Positions 1 to 7,633 of a stretch of 64,000 nucleotides of DNA are shown piece by piece (position 1 is the stretch's first letter; each line of letters starts with the position of its first letter). The stretch spans positions 68,738 through 132,737 of the forward strand of contig NZ_KL544000.1 in assembly GCF_000711955.1 (NCBI RefSeq), given 5' to 3'. The notes under the pieces were generated by a model. It did no database searches. It was not told where the DNA came from and saw only the letters and a list, made by a program, of their open reading frames with translations. A program made the translations under genes and the position numbers. The DNA comes from Nevskia soli DSM 19509 (GTDB taxonomy: Bacteria; Pseudomonadota; Gammaproteobacteria; Nevskiales; Nevskiaceae).

Positions 1-205
1 AGAGTGCGGCATGGTGATTCCATGGTGCGCTCTGGCCGGCGCAGCACTGCGCAAAAATGGCCCCGTCCCGGAGGGTTGCGCCCAAAATCGCGCCATGCCG
101 CGTTGTCAGGCTGAGCCATGGAATCACCATGGCTCAGCCCTCCGCCTTGCCTGACGCGATTTTGGACTGCAACGCAGGTGCGATTCATTCTGTTACAGGC
201 TCTTA
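1..205. mobile_element. MITE-like element, copy 1 (left end outside window)
   Basis: This is the right-hand part of a non-coding element whose complete copies lie at 17304-17567 and 35635-35998. It is almost identical to the 17304 copy. It ends at 202 in the shared terminal inverted repeat (CTGTTACAGGCTC), followed by TTA at 203-205, the presumed 3-bp target duplication. It holds an inner inverted pair, ATGGTGATTCCATGG and CCATGGAATCACCAT. I see no gene in it. The GAGCC ends and TNA-type duplication would suit a non-autonomous relative of an IS5-family (IS1031-like) element; no transposase is present, so the parent is inferred. Confidence 0.75.
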
Positions 206-221
206 GCGGCACGCTTCCGGC

Positions 222-836
222 TCAATCGAGCGGCGTGGCGGTGAACTCCGGCAGGCTTTCCGCACGCGCCGACCAGGCGGAAAGCAGCGGGTAGCGATCC
301 GGCGGGATCAGGTCAGCGATGTAGTACTGGGTGAAACGCCAGGCCACAGCGACGCTGACGTCGGCCTGGGTCAACCGCCCCCCGAGCAGCCAGGGGCGGG
401 CTCGCTGGATGGCGCGTTCGAGCTCCGCATAAGCCGCATCAAGCTGCAACTGGATACGGTCGAGCCAGGGCTGGTGCAATTTTTCAGGCGGCCGCTGTTG
501 CCGCTCGTACACCGCCTGCACCGTCTTGTCGCAGGCGGTCAGTGCGATGCCCAGCAGTTGCAGCGTCTGCCGCCGCGACGCACCTTCGGACGGCATCAGG
601 CGCCGGCCTGCGGGGGCGAGCGCTTCCAGGTAGTCGAGGATCAAGGTCGAATCCATCAACACTTCGCCGTCGTCGCAGACCAGGGTCGGCGCCTTGACGA
701 GAGGATTGACCTGCCGGAACTGATCGAAATGTCGGAACACCGAAACCGGGCGGTGCTCGAACGGCAGGCCGAGCAGCTTCAGGGAAATCGCCACGCGGCG
801 CACATAGGGGGAATCGAGCATGCCGATCAGCTGCAT
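222..836 (-). CDS. Glutathione S-transferase family protein
   Basis: A 204-residue soluble GST. The N-terminal thioredoxin-fold domain (about 1-75) has the family SPYVRR segment near residue 9, where the glutathione-activating residue usually lies. A cis-proline site KAPTLV is near 48-53, and the acidic-Ser pair that binds the glutathione gamma-glutamyl group is at D62-S63. The C-terminal helical domain follows, with the usual L(L/G)GG..TQADVS capping motif. I chose the ATG at 836 because GGAG lies just upstream and the frame beyond it encodes a non-GST leader. It is divergent from the LysR-type gene at 1036, the classic arrangement for a regulator and its target, so LysR control is likely but inferred. 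The substrate cannot be read from the sequence. Confidence 0.9.
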   Translation of the reverse strand: MQLIGMLDSPYVRRVAISLKLLGLPFEHRPVSVFRHFDQFRQVNPLVKAPTLVCDDGEVLMDSTLILDYLEALAPAGRRLMPSEGASRRQTLQLLGIALTACDKTVQAVYERQQRPPEKLHQPWLDRIQLQLDAAYAELERAIQRARPWLLGGRLTQADVSVAVAWRFTQYYIADLIPPDRYPLLSAWSARAESLPEFTATPLD

Positions 837-998
837 GAAACACTCCGTCAGGAACAGTAGAAGGAACAAGGCCGCAGACGTCGCTGCGACACCAGGCGCC
901 GGCCACGCCTCCGGCAAGCAGATGTTGCTCTGCCGGTCCCGCCCGCATCCGGCCAACAACTCCATTTTTCCTTCTGGACACGGCCCTCATCAAACGAT

Positions 999-1013
999 AT
1001 GTTTTGAAATCAT
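999..1013. promoter_or_regulatory. LysR-type binding box (T-N11-A) between gst and lysR
   Basis: ATGTTTTGAAATCAT is an imperfect palindrome (12 of 15 bases symmetric) containing the T-N11-A signature of LysR-type sites. It lies 22 bp before the LysR start and about 160 bp before the divergent GST start, a position consistent with autorepression. Identified by eye only. Confidence 0.5.
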
Positions 1014-1035
1014 GTTAAGTTTTTCTTAATCCTGA

Positions 1036-1962
1036 ATGAACCGCCTGCCTCTGACCGCGTTGCGTGCTTTCGAAGCGGCGGCTTCGCACATGAGTTTCAC
1101 CACCGCGGCGGCGGCCTTGTATGTCAGCCCGGCAGCGATCAGCCAGCAGATCCGCGCATTGGAAGCCAGCCTCGGCCATCCGCTGTTCGAGCGGTTGGGC
1201 GCCTCGATCCGCCTCACCGCTGAAGGGACGCGGCTGTTGCCGCGGGTGAAACGCGGCTTCGACGAATTGCGCCGGGCGATGGAAGAAGCCCTGCAATCGC
1301 AGGACACCCGGCAGGTCAACGTCAGCCTGCTCGCTTCCTTCCTGCAGCGCTGGCTGCTGCCGCGTCTGCCGGAATTCCAGGCCGCGCACCCGGATATCGA
1401 CCTGCGGCTCAGCGCCAGCACCCAGGTCGTGGACCTCGGCGACAGCGATTTCCATGCTGCGATCCGCTTCGGCACCGGTCGCTGGCCCGGTGTGCAGTCG
1501 CGGCGCCTGCTGGACGACTGGCTGGTGCCGGTCTGCAATCCCGAATTGCTGCGCCGCCTGGGACCGATCACCGCATTTGCAGACCTGCCCCGCTACACCT
1601 TGCTGCATGCCAATACCGAACCCTGGAACGACTGGGTCAAGCCGGTCTTCGGCAGGCGGCACGAAGTGCCGGTACGCTCCGAACTGGATGACTCCGCCTC
1701 GGCGATCATCGCCGCCGAGCGCGGCCACGGCGTGGCCATGGCCCGCTGGTCGCTGGTAGCGGGAGATGTGCAGGCGGGCCGTGTAGTCTGCGCGGCGGAC
1801 TGGGCGGTGCACCATCATCGCGCTTATTACTTCGTCACTACGGCAGCCAAGGCGCGTCTGCCGGCCGTGCAGATCCTCGCCGGCTGGTTGTTCGCCGCCG
1901 GCGCCGGCTTTGATCCGCCACTGACGAAGCTCCGGCACAAGGCCGCCGTACGGCGCACGTAG
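1036..1962 (+). CDS. LysR-family transcriptional regulator (GcvA-like)
   Basis: A 308-residue LysR-type regulator. The N-terminal winged helix-turn-helix (about 5-65) reads as in GcvA-like members: LTALRAFEAAA, then SPAAISQQIRALE as the recognition helix, then LF.R....LT..G. The effector-binding domain (about 90-295) has the two-lobed periplasmic-binding-like pattern, including GRWPGVQSRRLLDDWLVPVCNP. Length is normal for the family. It is divergent from the GST gene with a T-N11-A box in the shared 199-bp gap, so it probably controls that gene and itself. The ligand is unknown. Confidence 0.9.
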   Translation: MNRLPLTALRAFEAAASHMSFTTAAAALYVSPAAISQQIRALEASLGHPLFERLGASIRLTAEGTRLLPRVKRGFDELRRAMEEALQSQDTRQVNVSLLASFLQRWLLPRLPEFQAAHPDIDLRLSASTQVVDLGDSDFHAAIRFGTGRWPGVQSRRLLDDWLVPVCNPELLRRLGPITAFADLPRYTLLHANTEPWNDWVKPVFGRRHEVPVRSELDDSASAIIAAERGHGVAMARWSLVAGDVQAGRVVCAADWAVHHHRAYYFVTTAAKARLPAVQILAGWLFAAGAGFDPPLTKLRHKAAVRRT

Positions 1963-2090
1963 ACGCTTCCATTCGTCCGCCGCCGAAGGTTTTTTGCCGG
2001 CGACGGTAATCCGGGTCCGATCTGGCGGGATTTTTGCTGTAACAAACCTGGGGAACGTCCATCAATGACGATGCGGCGAGTGGAGAACTC

Positions 2091-2318
2091 ATGAAAATCG
2101 CCCTGGCACTACTGGGCTGTACCGCAATGGCGCTGCTGGTGACGGCGGCCCCGCGGTACCACCATACGGTCACTCCATCGAGTCCCCACAAAACCAGCGC
2201 CGCCCTGGCGGATGCCATGAGCAGCCACGGCATCGAACTGGGGGACACCGCCATCGACATCAGCCCCCCTTCCGCCAGCTTCAAACCGGTGGTCTACGTA
2301 CAGACTGGCACCCGGTAG
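2091..2318 (+). CDS. Small secreted protein of unknown function
   Basis: A 75-residue reading frame with a good ribosome site (GTGGAGA, 5-6 bases before the ATG). The N-terminus MKIALALLGCTAMALLVTAA is a typical signal peptide, with cleavage probably after ALA-like residues near 20. The mature part (about 55 residues) is short, Ser/Pro/Thr rich and carries no motif I recognise. It stands alone between the LysR gene and a long non-coding stretch. Existence is supported mainly by the signal peptide and ribosome site; the role is unknown. Confidence 0.5.
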   Translation: MKIALALLGCTAMALLVTAAPRYHHTVTPSSPHKTSAALADAMSSHGIELGDTAIDISPPSASFKPVVYVQTGTR

Positions 2319-3035
2319 CGGCCGCCGTATTTGTCGACGTCGCGGATCCAGTCCATTCCGTCGCGTCCGCACACCCCGCGAACCACTCGCGCCGCACCCG
2401 GCGCACGGTCCACCGCCTCGGTTCCGCAGCGGATTTTTTTCCGCGCATCTGTTTGCAGCTACCACCAATCAGGCAGCGATGGCGACAGCCCTTTTCAGGA
2501 AATCATGAAATTTCCGGGCGCGGCTCCATAATCCGCAAACAGGGAATTCGCTTCCAACATCGGACGCTTGGCCGCAACTACAGCACACGAACTGGCACCG
2601 CTTTCCCTCAATATGGGCAAGCTCACCACGATTGTCCAAGTGGCGCGCACGATGCGATATAAAGCCTGGGTGCGACAGCAACTCTTTCTGCTGGTTTGCT
2701 TGAGGCTGCCTCAGCCCTGGCATTCGATTTACGATGGAAGCGCGCCCTCCCTTTCGCGATCATGAATGATGGGCAACCCCATGGATCGCTGCGCGAATTG
2801 CAGGACTCGCCGACCCGACGACAGCACCTGGCGGGTCTGCGGCAGCGGAGTTTTCTTCAAAATCGCGACTGTAAAGGGTTTTTATTAAAATTTTTGTCGT
2901 ATTTATTAACTATTCTATGGTTTTTATTACTTTGTGTATGAGATAATGAAAGGTTTTGCCTACTACCATAATTTTCCGATGTTCCCTATGGTGGTGATGC
3001 CCTATCTCCGGGGCTTTCAACCAAGCCGAAACGCC
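2319..3035. other. 717-bp gap ending in an AT-rich island
   Basis: No convincing gene. The reading frames here lack codon bias, ribosome sites or recognisable motifs. From about 2860 to 2945 the base composition changes sharply to runs of T and A, unlike the GC-rich surroundings. This is probably the control region of the peptide/HEAT operon downstream. Confidence 0.6.
2894..2921 (+). promoter_or_regulatory. Possible sigma70 promoter of the peptide/HEAT operon
   Basis: TTGTCG at 2894-2899 and TATGGT at 2916-2921, 16 bp apart, inside the AT-rich island. A weak match on each side, but it is the only such pair near the start of the operon and the island composition supports a promoter. Confidence 0.3.
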
Positions 3036-3185
3036 ATGTCTCTCGAAAATCAAAACCCCGATGTGATTGAAATCTGCGACCTGGAATACGACGTCGCCAG
3101 TGTCGGCTCCGTCGAGTCCTCCGCTTCCGAGGAAAACCAGGCCGCTTTCCACCTGGTGTTCTACCGTCTTCCCGAGAACGGCTGA
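3036..3185 (+). CDS. Small acidic peptide, possible modified-peptide precursor
   Basis: A 49-residue frame starting MSLENQNPD, rich in Asp/Glu/Ser in its first 35 residues and ending in an aromatic, hydrophobic stretch (FHLVFYRLPENG). This leader-then-core look is what one expects of a ribosomally made, post-translationally modified peptide, but no known leader motif is recognised. In-frame starts also exist upstream (ATG at 2946, GTG at 2934), which would add 30-34 residues; none of the three has a strong ribosome site, so the start is uncertain. A 127-bp gap separates it from two co-directional genes encoding paralogous cupin-like/HEAT proteins, the natural candidates for its modifying enzymes. 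Function is inference. Confidence 0.5.
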   Translation: MSLENQNPDVIEICDLEYDVASVGSVESSASEENQAAFHLVFYRLPENG

Positions 3186-3312
3186 ACGCTGCGACTTCGG
3201 GCGGAGTGCCGCAAAGCCTCCGCCCGATCTTTTGTACGCCGGCTGGCGCACAAGCCGGATTTCAAGTGAAGCACCCCAGAGGAACGGCGACCGCAATGCG
3301 CCGCGAACGATC

Positions 3313-4230
3313 ATGAACAATCTTGCCCAAGTCGATGATGCCGCCGTGGCTGTCGCGCAGATCAAGCCGCTACCGCAGCGCCCAGTGCCGCCGGCCACCG
3401 CCGCATCCCGCGATCCGTTTCTGGCCCGCTTCACCGAGCAGGTCGATCTCAACATCGGCAACAACCCACCCGACTCCTTCTGGAACCTGGAAGAGGAATT
3501 CCGACGATTGCTGCATAGCGGCTTTGTTGCAGGATTCGTCAACCGTGAACTGCAGCGACTGGTCGCCACCCCCAGCCACATGGGCGATTGGCGGCCCAAT
3601 CAGGCGATGCTCCATCGCGGCCGCGGCTACGCCCTCGCCCTCTGGCTATTCGAAAAGCCGCGCCAATATATCCACAGCACGCCGTTTTACGGCATGTATG
3701 CGCCGCTAGGCCGGGAAAGCCTCTACTACGACATCTACAAGCTGCCACGAGGCTACCGCAACGACGTTTTCGATCCGGCCATTCGGCTCGAGCCGGCGGG
3801 CTCAGGCATCACTGCGCCGGGCGGCATCCTGCTTCTGCAGTCCGATCAGTACGTCTATGACTTCCGCATCGAAAAGCCGCTGCCGGTCCTGAAATTCACC
3901 ACCGCCGCTTTTCAGACCATGGAGTGGCTGTTCAACAAAGAGAGCCTGCATGCCTGGCAGGCCAACGACAGCGAACTCATTTCGACACAGCTGCGTGTCG
4001 CCGCCTACGTTCTCGGCCGGCTTGCTCACCAGTCGTCACTGGAGCCGCTGGAACTGCTGGCCACGCATCCCCACCACGCAGCGCGCTGGGCCGCGATTCA
4101 GAATCTCGGGCGCCTCAGCCGAGCCTCGGCGCAGGAGAAACTGCACAAGGCGCTGGACGATCCGCACCCCCACGTGCGCAACGCCGCCGCCAGGACCTTG
4201 CGCCAACTCAAACAGAAAATACCGGAATAA
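3313..4230 (+). CDS. Uncharacterised protein, cupin-like body plus C-terminal HEAT-like repeats (A)
   Basis: A 305-residue soluble protein with no family I can name. Residues 1-33 are a Pro/Ala-rich, probably disordered tail. Residues about 35-215 form a body with helical start (FTEQVDL...NRELQRL) and beta-rich remainder (YIHSTPFYGMYAPLGRESLYYDIYKLP, then GGILLLQSDQYVYDF). Residues about 225-303 hold two HEAT-like helical hairpins (AARWAAIQNLGRL; VRNAAARTLRQL). The layout matches the next gene (4234-5121) section by section, so the two look like paralogues, but A lacks most of the clustered histidines of B and may be a non-catalytic partner. It starts at the ATG at 3313 (weak ribosome site) and ends 3 bases before B. 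The cupin assignment is inference from pattern. Confidence 0.75.
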   Translation: MNNLAQVDDAAVAVAQIKPLPQRPVPPATAASRDPFLARFTEQVDLNIGNNPPDSFWNLEEEFRRLLHSGFVAGFVNRELQRLVATPSHMGDWRPNQAMLHRGRGYALALWLFEKPRQYIHSTPFYGMYAPLGRESLYYDIYKLPRGYRNDVFDPAIRLEPAGSGITAPGGILLLQSDQYVYDFRIEKPLPVLKFTTAAFQTMEWLFNKESLHAWQANDSELISTQLRVAAYVLGRLAHQSSLEPLELLATHPHHAARWAAIQNLGRLSRASAQEKLHKALDDPHPHVRNAAARTLRQLKQKIPE

Positions 4231-4233
4231 ATC

Positions 4234-5121
4234 ATGGCCATCACCATTTCAGGCAATACCTCACGCGTCGTCGGCCTGGACGAATTCATCGACCACGTGC
4301 ATACCCACGTCGATCTGCTCGACCAGGATAGCGTTGCCGCCGCGGCCTCGATGTTCCAGGGCCTCGCCAATGATCGTGAACTGGTGGTGCGCCAGCTCAA
4401 CCGCCAGGTCAAACACCAGTTCAGGAGCCAGGCGGTTGCTTCGGCGCAAGTGATCTTCCTTGGAGAAGGCCGGGACTTTTATATCCGCGCCAATGTCTGG
4501 CCTTCGAACGCCGACATCGCCAGCGGTCGCGTTTACCAGGACCAGTTCGCCTACCACCTGGCCCATGATCACAACTACAATTTCATGACGGTGTGCCATC
4601 ACGGCCCCGGCTACATCACCGAAATCTACGAGTACGACTACGAGCGCCTGGAAGGCTATGTCGGCGAGAAAGTCGACTTCCGCTTTCTCGAGCGCAAGCA
4701 TTTCAACGCCGGCATGGTCATGCTGTATCGCGCCAGCAAGGACGTGCATATCCAATTGCCGCCCGAGGAATTGAGCGTCACGCTGAACTTCATGGTCTCC
4801 ACCCCCGAAGTCAGGTTGCGGGACCAGTACTTCTTCGATCTCGAGAACAAGACCTTGCTGGAATATCCCGCCGAGCTGGATGGCTCCCGGCGCGTCTCGG
4901 TTCTGAAAATGGCGGGCCACATCGGCAACGGCGACACCCAGCAACTGCTGGACGACCTGTCGCACAGCCACCCTTGCCGGCGCACACGCCTGGCTGCATA
5001 CGAGTCGCTGGCCCTGCTCGACCCCGCCGGCGCGCCGCAGTTGTGGGAGTCGGCCTGTCGCGACCCCGAGCCGCTGGTCCTGCATGCCGCACAGGAGCAA
5101 TTGAAGCGTCTGGCAGCTTAG
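4234..5121 (+). CDS. Uncharacterised protein, histidine-rich cupin-like body plus HEAT-like repeats (B)
   Basis: A 295-residue soluble protein starting 3 bases after A, hence one transcript. The central part resembles a cupin barrel: H111-D-H113 at the end of one strand, C121-H122-H123, a glycine turn and E130 (GYITEIYEYD), then H156 (KHFNAG) and H172 in DVHIQLPPEELSVTLNF, which reads like the second cupin motif. These residues could bind a metal such as non-haem iron. Residues about 220-293 form HEAT-like hairpins (RLAAYESLALL; LHAAQEQLKRL) like those of A. The canonical cupin glutamate spacing is not met, so this is a divergent or merely cupin-like fold. With the small peptide gene upstream, an oxidative peptide-modifying role is plausible but unproven. 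Confidence 0.75.
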   Translation: MAITISGNTSRVVGLDEFIDHVHTHVDLLDQDSVAAAASMFQGLANDRELVVRQLNRQVKHQFRSQAVASAQVIFLGEGRDFYIRANVWPSNADIASGRVYQDQFAYHLAHDHNYNFMTVCHHGPGYITEIYEYDYERLEGYVGEKVDFRFLERKHFNAGMVMLYRASKDVHIQLPPEELSVTLNFMVSTPEVRLRDQYFFDLENKTLLEYPAELDGSRRVSVLKMAGHIGNGDTQQLLDDLSHSHPCRRTRLAAYESLALLDPAGAPQLWESACRDPEPLVLHAAQEQLKRLAA

Positions 5122-5132
5122 GGAACCTCTGC

Positions 5133-5184
5133 CATGCCCTGCCGTTGCCCCCATTTTGGGCCAGGCAAGCCGCGGCAGGGTATG
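5133..5184. terminator. Hairpin between convergent genes
   Basis: CATGCCCTGCCG (5133-5144) pairs with CGGCAGGGTATG (5173-5184, one G-T pair), with a further inner TTGCC/GGCAA stem. It sits between the convergent HEAT-B and GGDEF-EAL genes. There is no T-run, so it may act as an mRNA 3-prime-end stabiliser rather than an intrinsic terminator. Confidence 0.4.
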
Positions 5185-5190
5185 GGATCC

Positions 5191-7290
5191 CTAGGTGACG
5201 GCCGCGGCGGCGTCATGCACGTACGCCACAACCCAGCGCTCGAATTCCGCCACCGGCAGGGCCGCCGAATACAGGAAGCCCTGCTGCAGGCGGCAGCCCT
5301 GGCTGAGCAGAAGCCGCATCTGCCCCGGGGTCTCCACGCCCTCGGCCACGACTTCCAGATCCAGTTTCCGCGCCAAAGCCAGCATTGCCGAAATGATGGC
5401 CTCGGACTGCCGCGAAGTACCCAGGTCGACAACGAACTGGCGGTCGATCTTGATCTTGTCGATCGGCAAGCGCCGCAGGTAGGCAAACGATGAATAGCCG
5501 GTGCCGAAATCGTCCATGCCAAGGTGATAGCCGAGGCGCCTGATTTCCTCCAGCGTCTTGCGGATCTGCTCGGAGCTGTCGAACAACACGCTCTCCGTCA
5601 GTTCCAGATCGATCAGGGCCGAAGCCGCCGCATTCTCGTCACGAAGCTCGGACAGGAGTTGGAGAACCTTGCCGTCCTGCAGCTGGCGCGCGGACAGATT
5701 CACCGACAGGCGAAATGGGAGGCCGCGCTCGCCCCAGCGCCGCAGCTGCGCGTGCGCGCCGCGCAGACAATGCCCGCCCAGTTCGCCGATCAGCCCCTCG
5801 TCTTCCGCCACCTGGATGAATTCTCCGGGCAGCAACAGCCCCCGTTCCGGATGGTGCCAACGAAGCAAGGCCTCCGCGCCGATCACCTGGTGACTGGCCA
5901 CGTCGATGATCGGTTGATAGAAGATTTCGAACTCGCTCCGCTCCAGGCCGCGCCGGATTTCCTCGACCAGGACCAGTTGCCGCCGCAGGAATCCGGTGAG
6001 TTGTCCGCCGGCGAAGCGGGCATTGTTGCGGCCGCTGCGCTTGGCGGCATGCCCCGCCGCCTCCGCGCTGCTGATCAGCTGCTCCGCCGTAACCCCGTCC
6101 TCCGGACTCGCGGCGATACCGATGGACACCGACATATGCAGCAGATGGTTGCCCAACCGATAGGGCTCGGCAACACCGCGCAGTATGCAATCGGCGGTTT
6201 CGCGCAGGCGCAGATCCGGGTTGGCGGTCATGATCCGATCCTCCAGCGCCGCAATGAACTTGTCGCCGCCGTAGCGGTACAATTCCGCGTCCGCTGGCAG
6301 AAAACGCCGCAGCCGCGTCGCGGCCTCACATAAGTAGGCATCCCCCGCCTTGTGCCCGAGACGGTCATTGACCGAACGGAAATTGTCGAGGTCGAAGTAG
6401 AACAACACCTGCCGCGTGTGTTCTCCGACCCCATGCTCCAGGGCCGTTTGCAGCGCTTCGCGCAGACGCGCACGATTGCCCAGGCCGGTCAGCGTATCCT
6501 GGTAGGCGAGCCGCCTGAGCTTTTCCGCGCCATCGCGGAACTGGCGCAGAGCCAACGCCATCTGGCCGAATTCGTCGCCGCTGATCGGCGGAAGATCGAT
6601 CTCGAGCTCGCCCGCATTGACTTGGCGAATCGCGTTGGTCGTGATCCGCAACGGCGTGATGATCGAACGCACCACGATCAGGACCAGCAGCGTACCGGCT
6701 GAGCCGCCAAACAGGATCATCGCAACAGCGACGTGGATCGCCAGGGCAGCTCGCTCACGGGCCTCCACCAGGGACCGCTCCGCCAGGGTGCGCTCGCGCA
6801 GACTGGCGGAGCGCAAGGATTCCTCGATCAGATTGAAGCGGCGATACAACTCCGCCAGCAAGGGGGCGGCTTCGTCCTGCTTGCCGGCCGCCACGGCGTT
6901 CATTACCTGCTCGGAATATTCCGGCGTACCTTGCAGGGCGGACTCGATGATCTGCGCGCCGGACGAGTCGAACGAAGCCATGCGAATCAGCTGAACATCG
7001 ACCTCCTTGCGGGCATCCTCCCAGGCCCCTCGCGCCTGACGCTCCAGGTCCGGCTTCTTCTGCATGATCGCGGAGTTCAGCTCCCCGCCCGTGTGCCGGT
7101 ACTGGGCCATGGCTCGCTGAATGGCATCGATGATCTCGAATCTGCGGTACTGCTCCTGCTGGGTCCGCTGCTCGGACTGGTTACGCTCGATCAGATAGCC
7201 GAGCAGCAGGCTGGAGCCACCGAAGATGGCCAGCAGCCCGAGACTGAGCCCCAACAATCTGAACCGTACGCTGAGTTGTGGGCCTTGCAT
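5191..7290 (-). CDS. Membrane-bound GGDEF-EAL protein, probable c-di-GMP phosphodiesterase
   Basis: A 699-residue inner-membrane signalling protein. A membrane segment (about 10-32), a periplasmic helical sensor region (about 33-183), a second membrane segment (about 184-210) and a HAMP linker (about 211-262) lead to the GGDEF domain (about 263-430) and the EAL domain (about 436-690). The cyclase signature reads GGDKF (341-345) instead of GG(D/E)EF, so the catalytic acidic residue is lost and diguanylate cyclase activity is unlikely. The EAL side looks intact: EAL at 473-475, DDFGTGYSS at 593-601 and the EGVE glutamates near 650. The probable activity is hydrolysis of c-di-GMP, with the GGDEF domain as a GTP sensor or scaffold. 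The start is the ATG at 7290. No dedicated partner lies next to it. Confidence 0.9.
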   Translation of the reverse strand: MQGPQLSVRFRLLGLSLGLLAIFGGSSLLLGYLIERNQSEQRTQQEQYRRFEIIDAIQRAMAQYRHTGGELNSAIMQKKPDLERQARGAWEDARKEVDVQLIRMASFDSSGAQIIESALQGTPEYSEQVMNAVAAGKQDEAAPLLAELYRRFNLIEESLRSASLRERTLAERSLVEARERAALAIHVAVAMILFGGSAGTLLVLIVVRSIITPLRITTNAIRQVNAGELEIDLPPISGDEFGQMALALRQFRDGAEKLRRLAYQDTLTGLGNRARLREALQTALEHGVGEHTRQVLFYFDLDNFRSVNDRLGHKAGDAYLCEAATRLRRFLPADAELYRYGGDKFIAALEDRIMTANPDLRLRETADCILRGVAEPYRLGNHLLHMSVSIGIAASPEDGVTAEQLISSAEAAGHAAKRSGRNNARFAGGQLTGFLRRQLVLVEEIRRGLERSEFEIFYQPIIDVASHQVIGAEALLRWHHPERGLLLPGEFIQVAEDEGLIGELGGHCLRGAHAQLRRWGERGLPFRLSVNLSARQLQDGKVLQLLSELRDENAAASALIDLELTESVLFDSSEQIRKTLEEIRRLGYHLGMDDFGTGYSSFAYLRRLPIDKIKIDRQFVVDLGTSRQSEAIISAMLALARKLDLEVVAEGVETPGQMRLLLSQGCRLQQGFLYSAALPVAEFERWVVAYVHDAAAAVT

Positions 7291-7633
7291 ATCCTGTCTT
7301 GCCGCTAAGCGATTGATTTACTTCCGACACTTGGCCGAGCCCCGCCGCCGGAAACCCTAGCGAGAGCATAACCGGATGCGGCATGGACCGGTTATCTGCG
7401 GTCCAGCCGCCTGGCGGGTTTTCGCCCCTGCCGGCGACTACTGCCATATACATCAAAGCACCGTGCTTCGCTGCAATTCCCGGAGGGGAGGGGGCGCACG
7501 GCTGCCCGCAGCCAAGCGGGCACTCCTGCCATACCTGCCCCCCCCCGAACGGCTTGCGTCGGGGACGGCGCAGGACGTAGGGTGTCATGCAGGGACATTG
7601 TGGATTGGGTCAAGAACTCAGGGAGATCTGGTG
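7291..7633. other. 343-bp divergent intergenic region
   Basis: Lies between the divergent GGDEF-EAL and cNMP/DUF1003 genes. It should hold both promoters, but I could not pick out convincing -35/-10 pairs. No gene-like frame and no obvious riboswitch. Confidence 0.5.

Noticed and set aside
5122..7633. c-di-GMP riboswitch around the GGDEF-EAL gene
   Set aside because: I looked for the GEMM-type conserved bulge and tetraloop pattern in the gaps beside the gene and did not see it.
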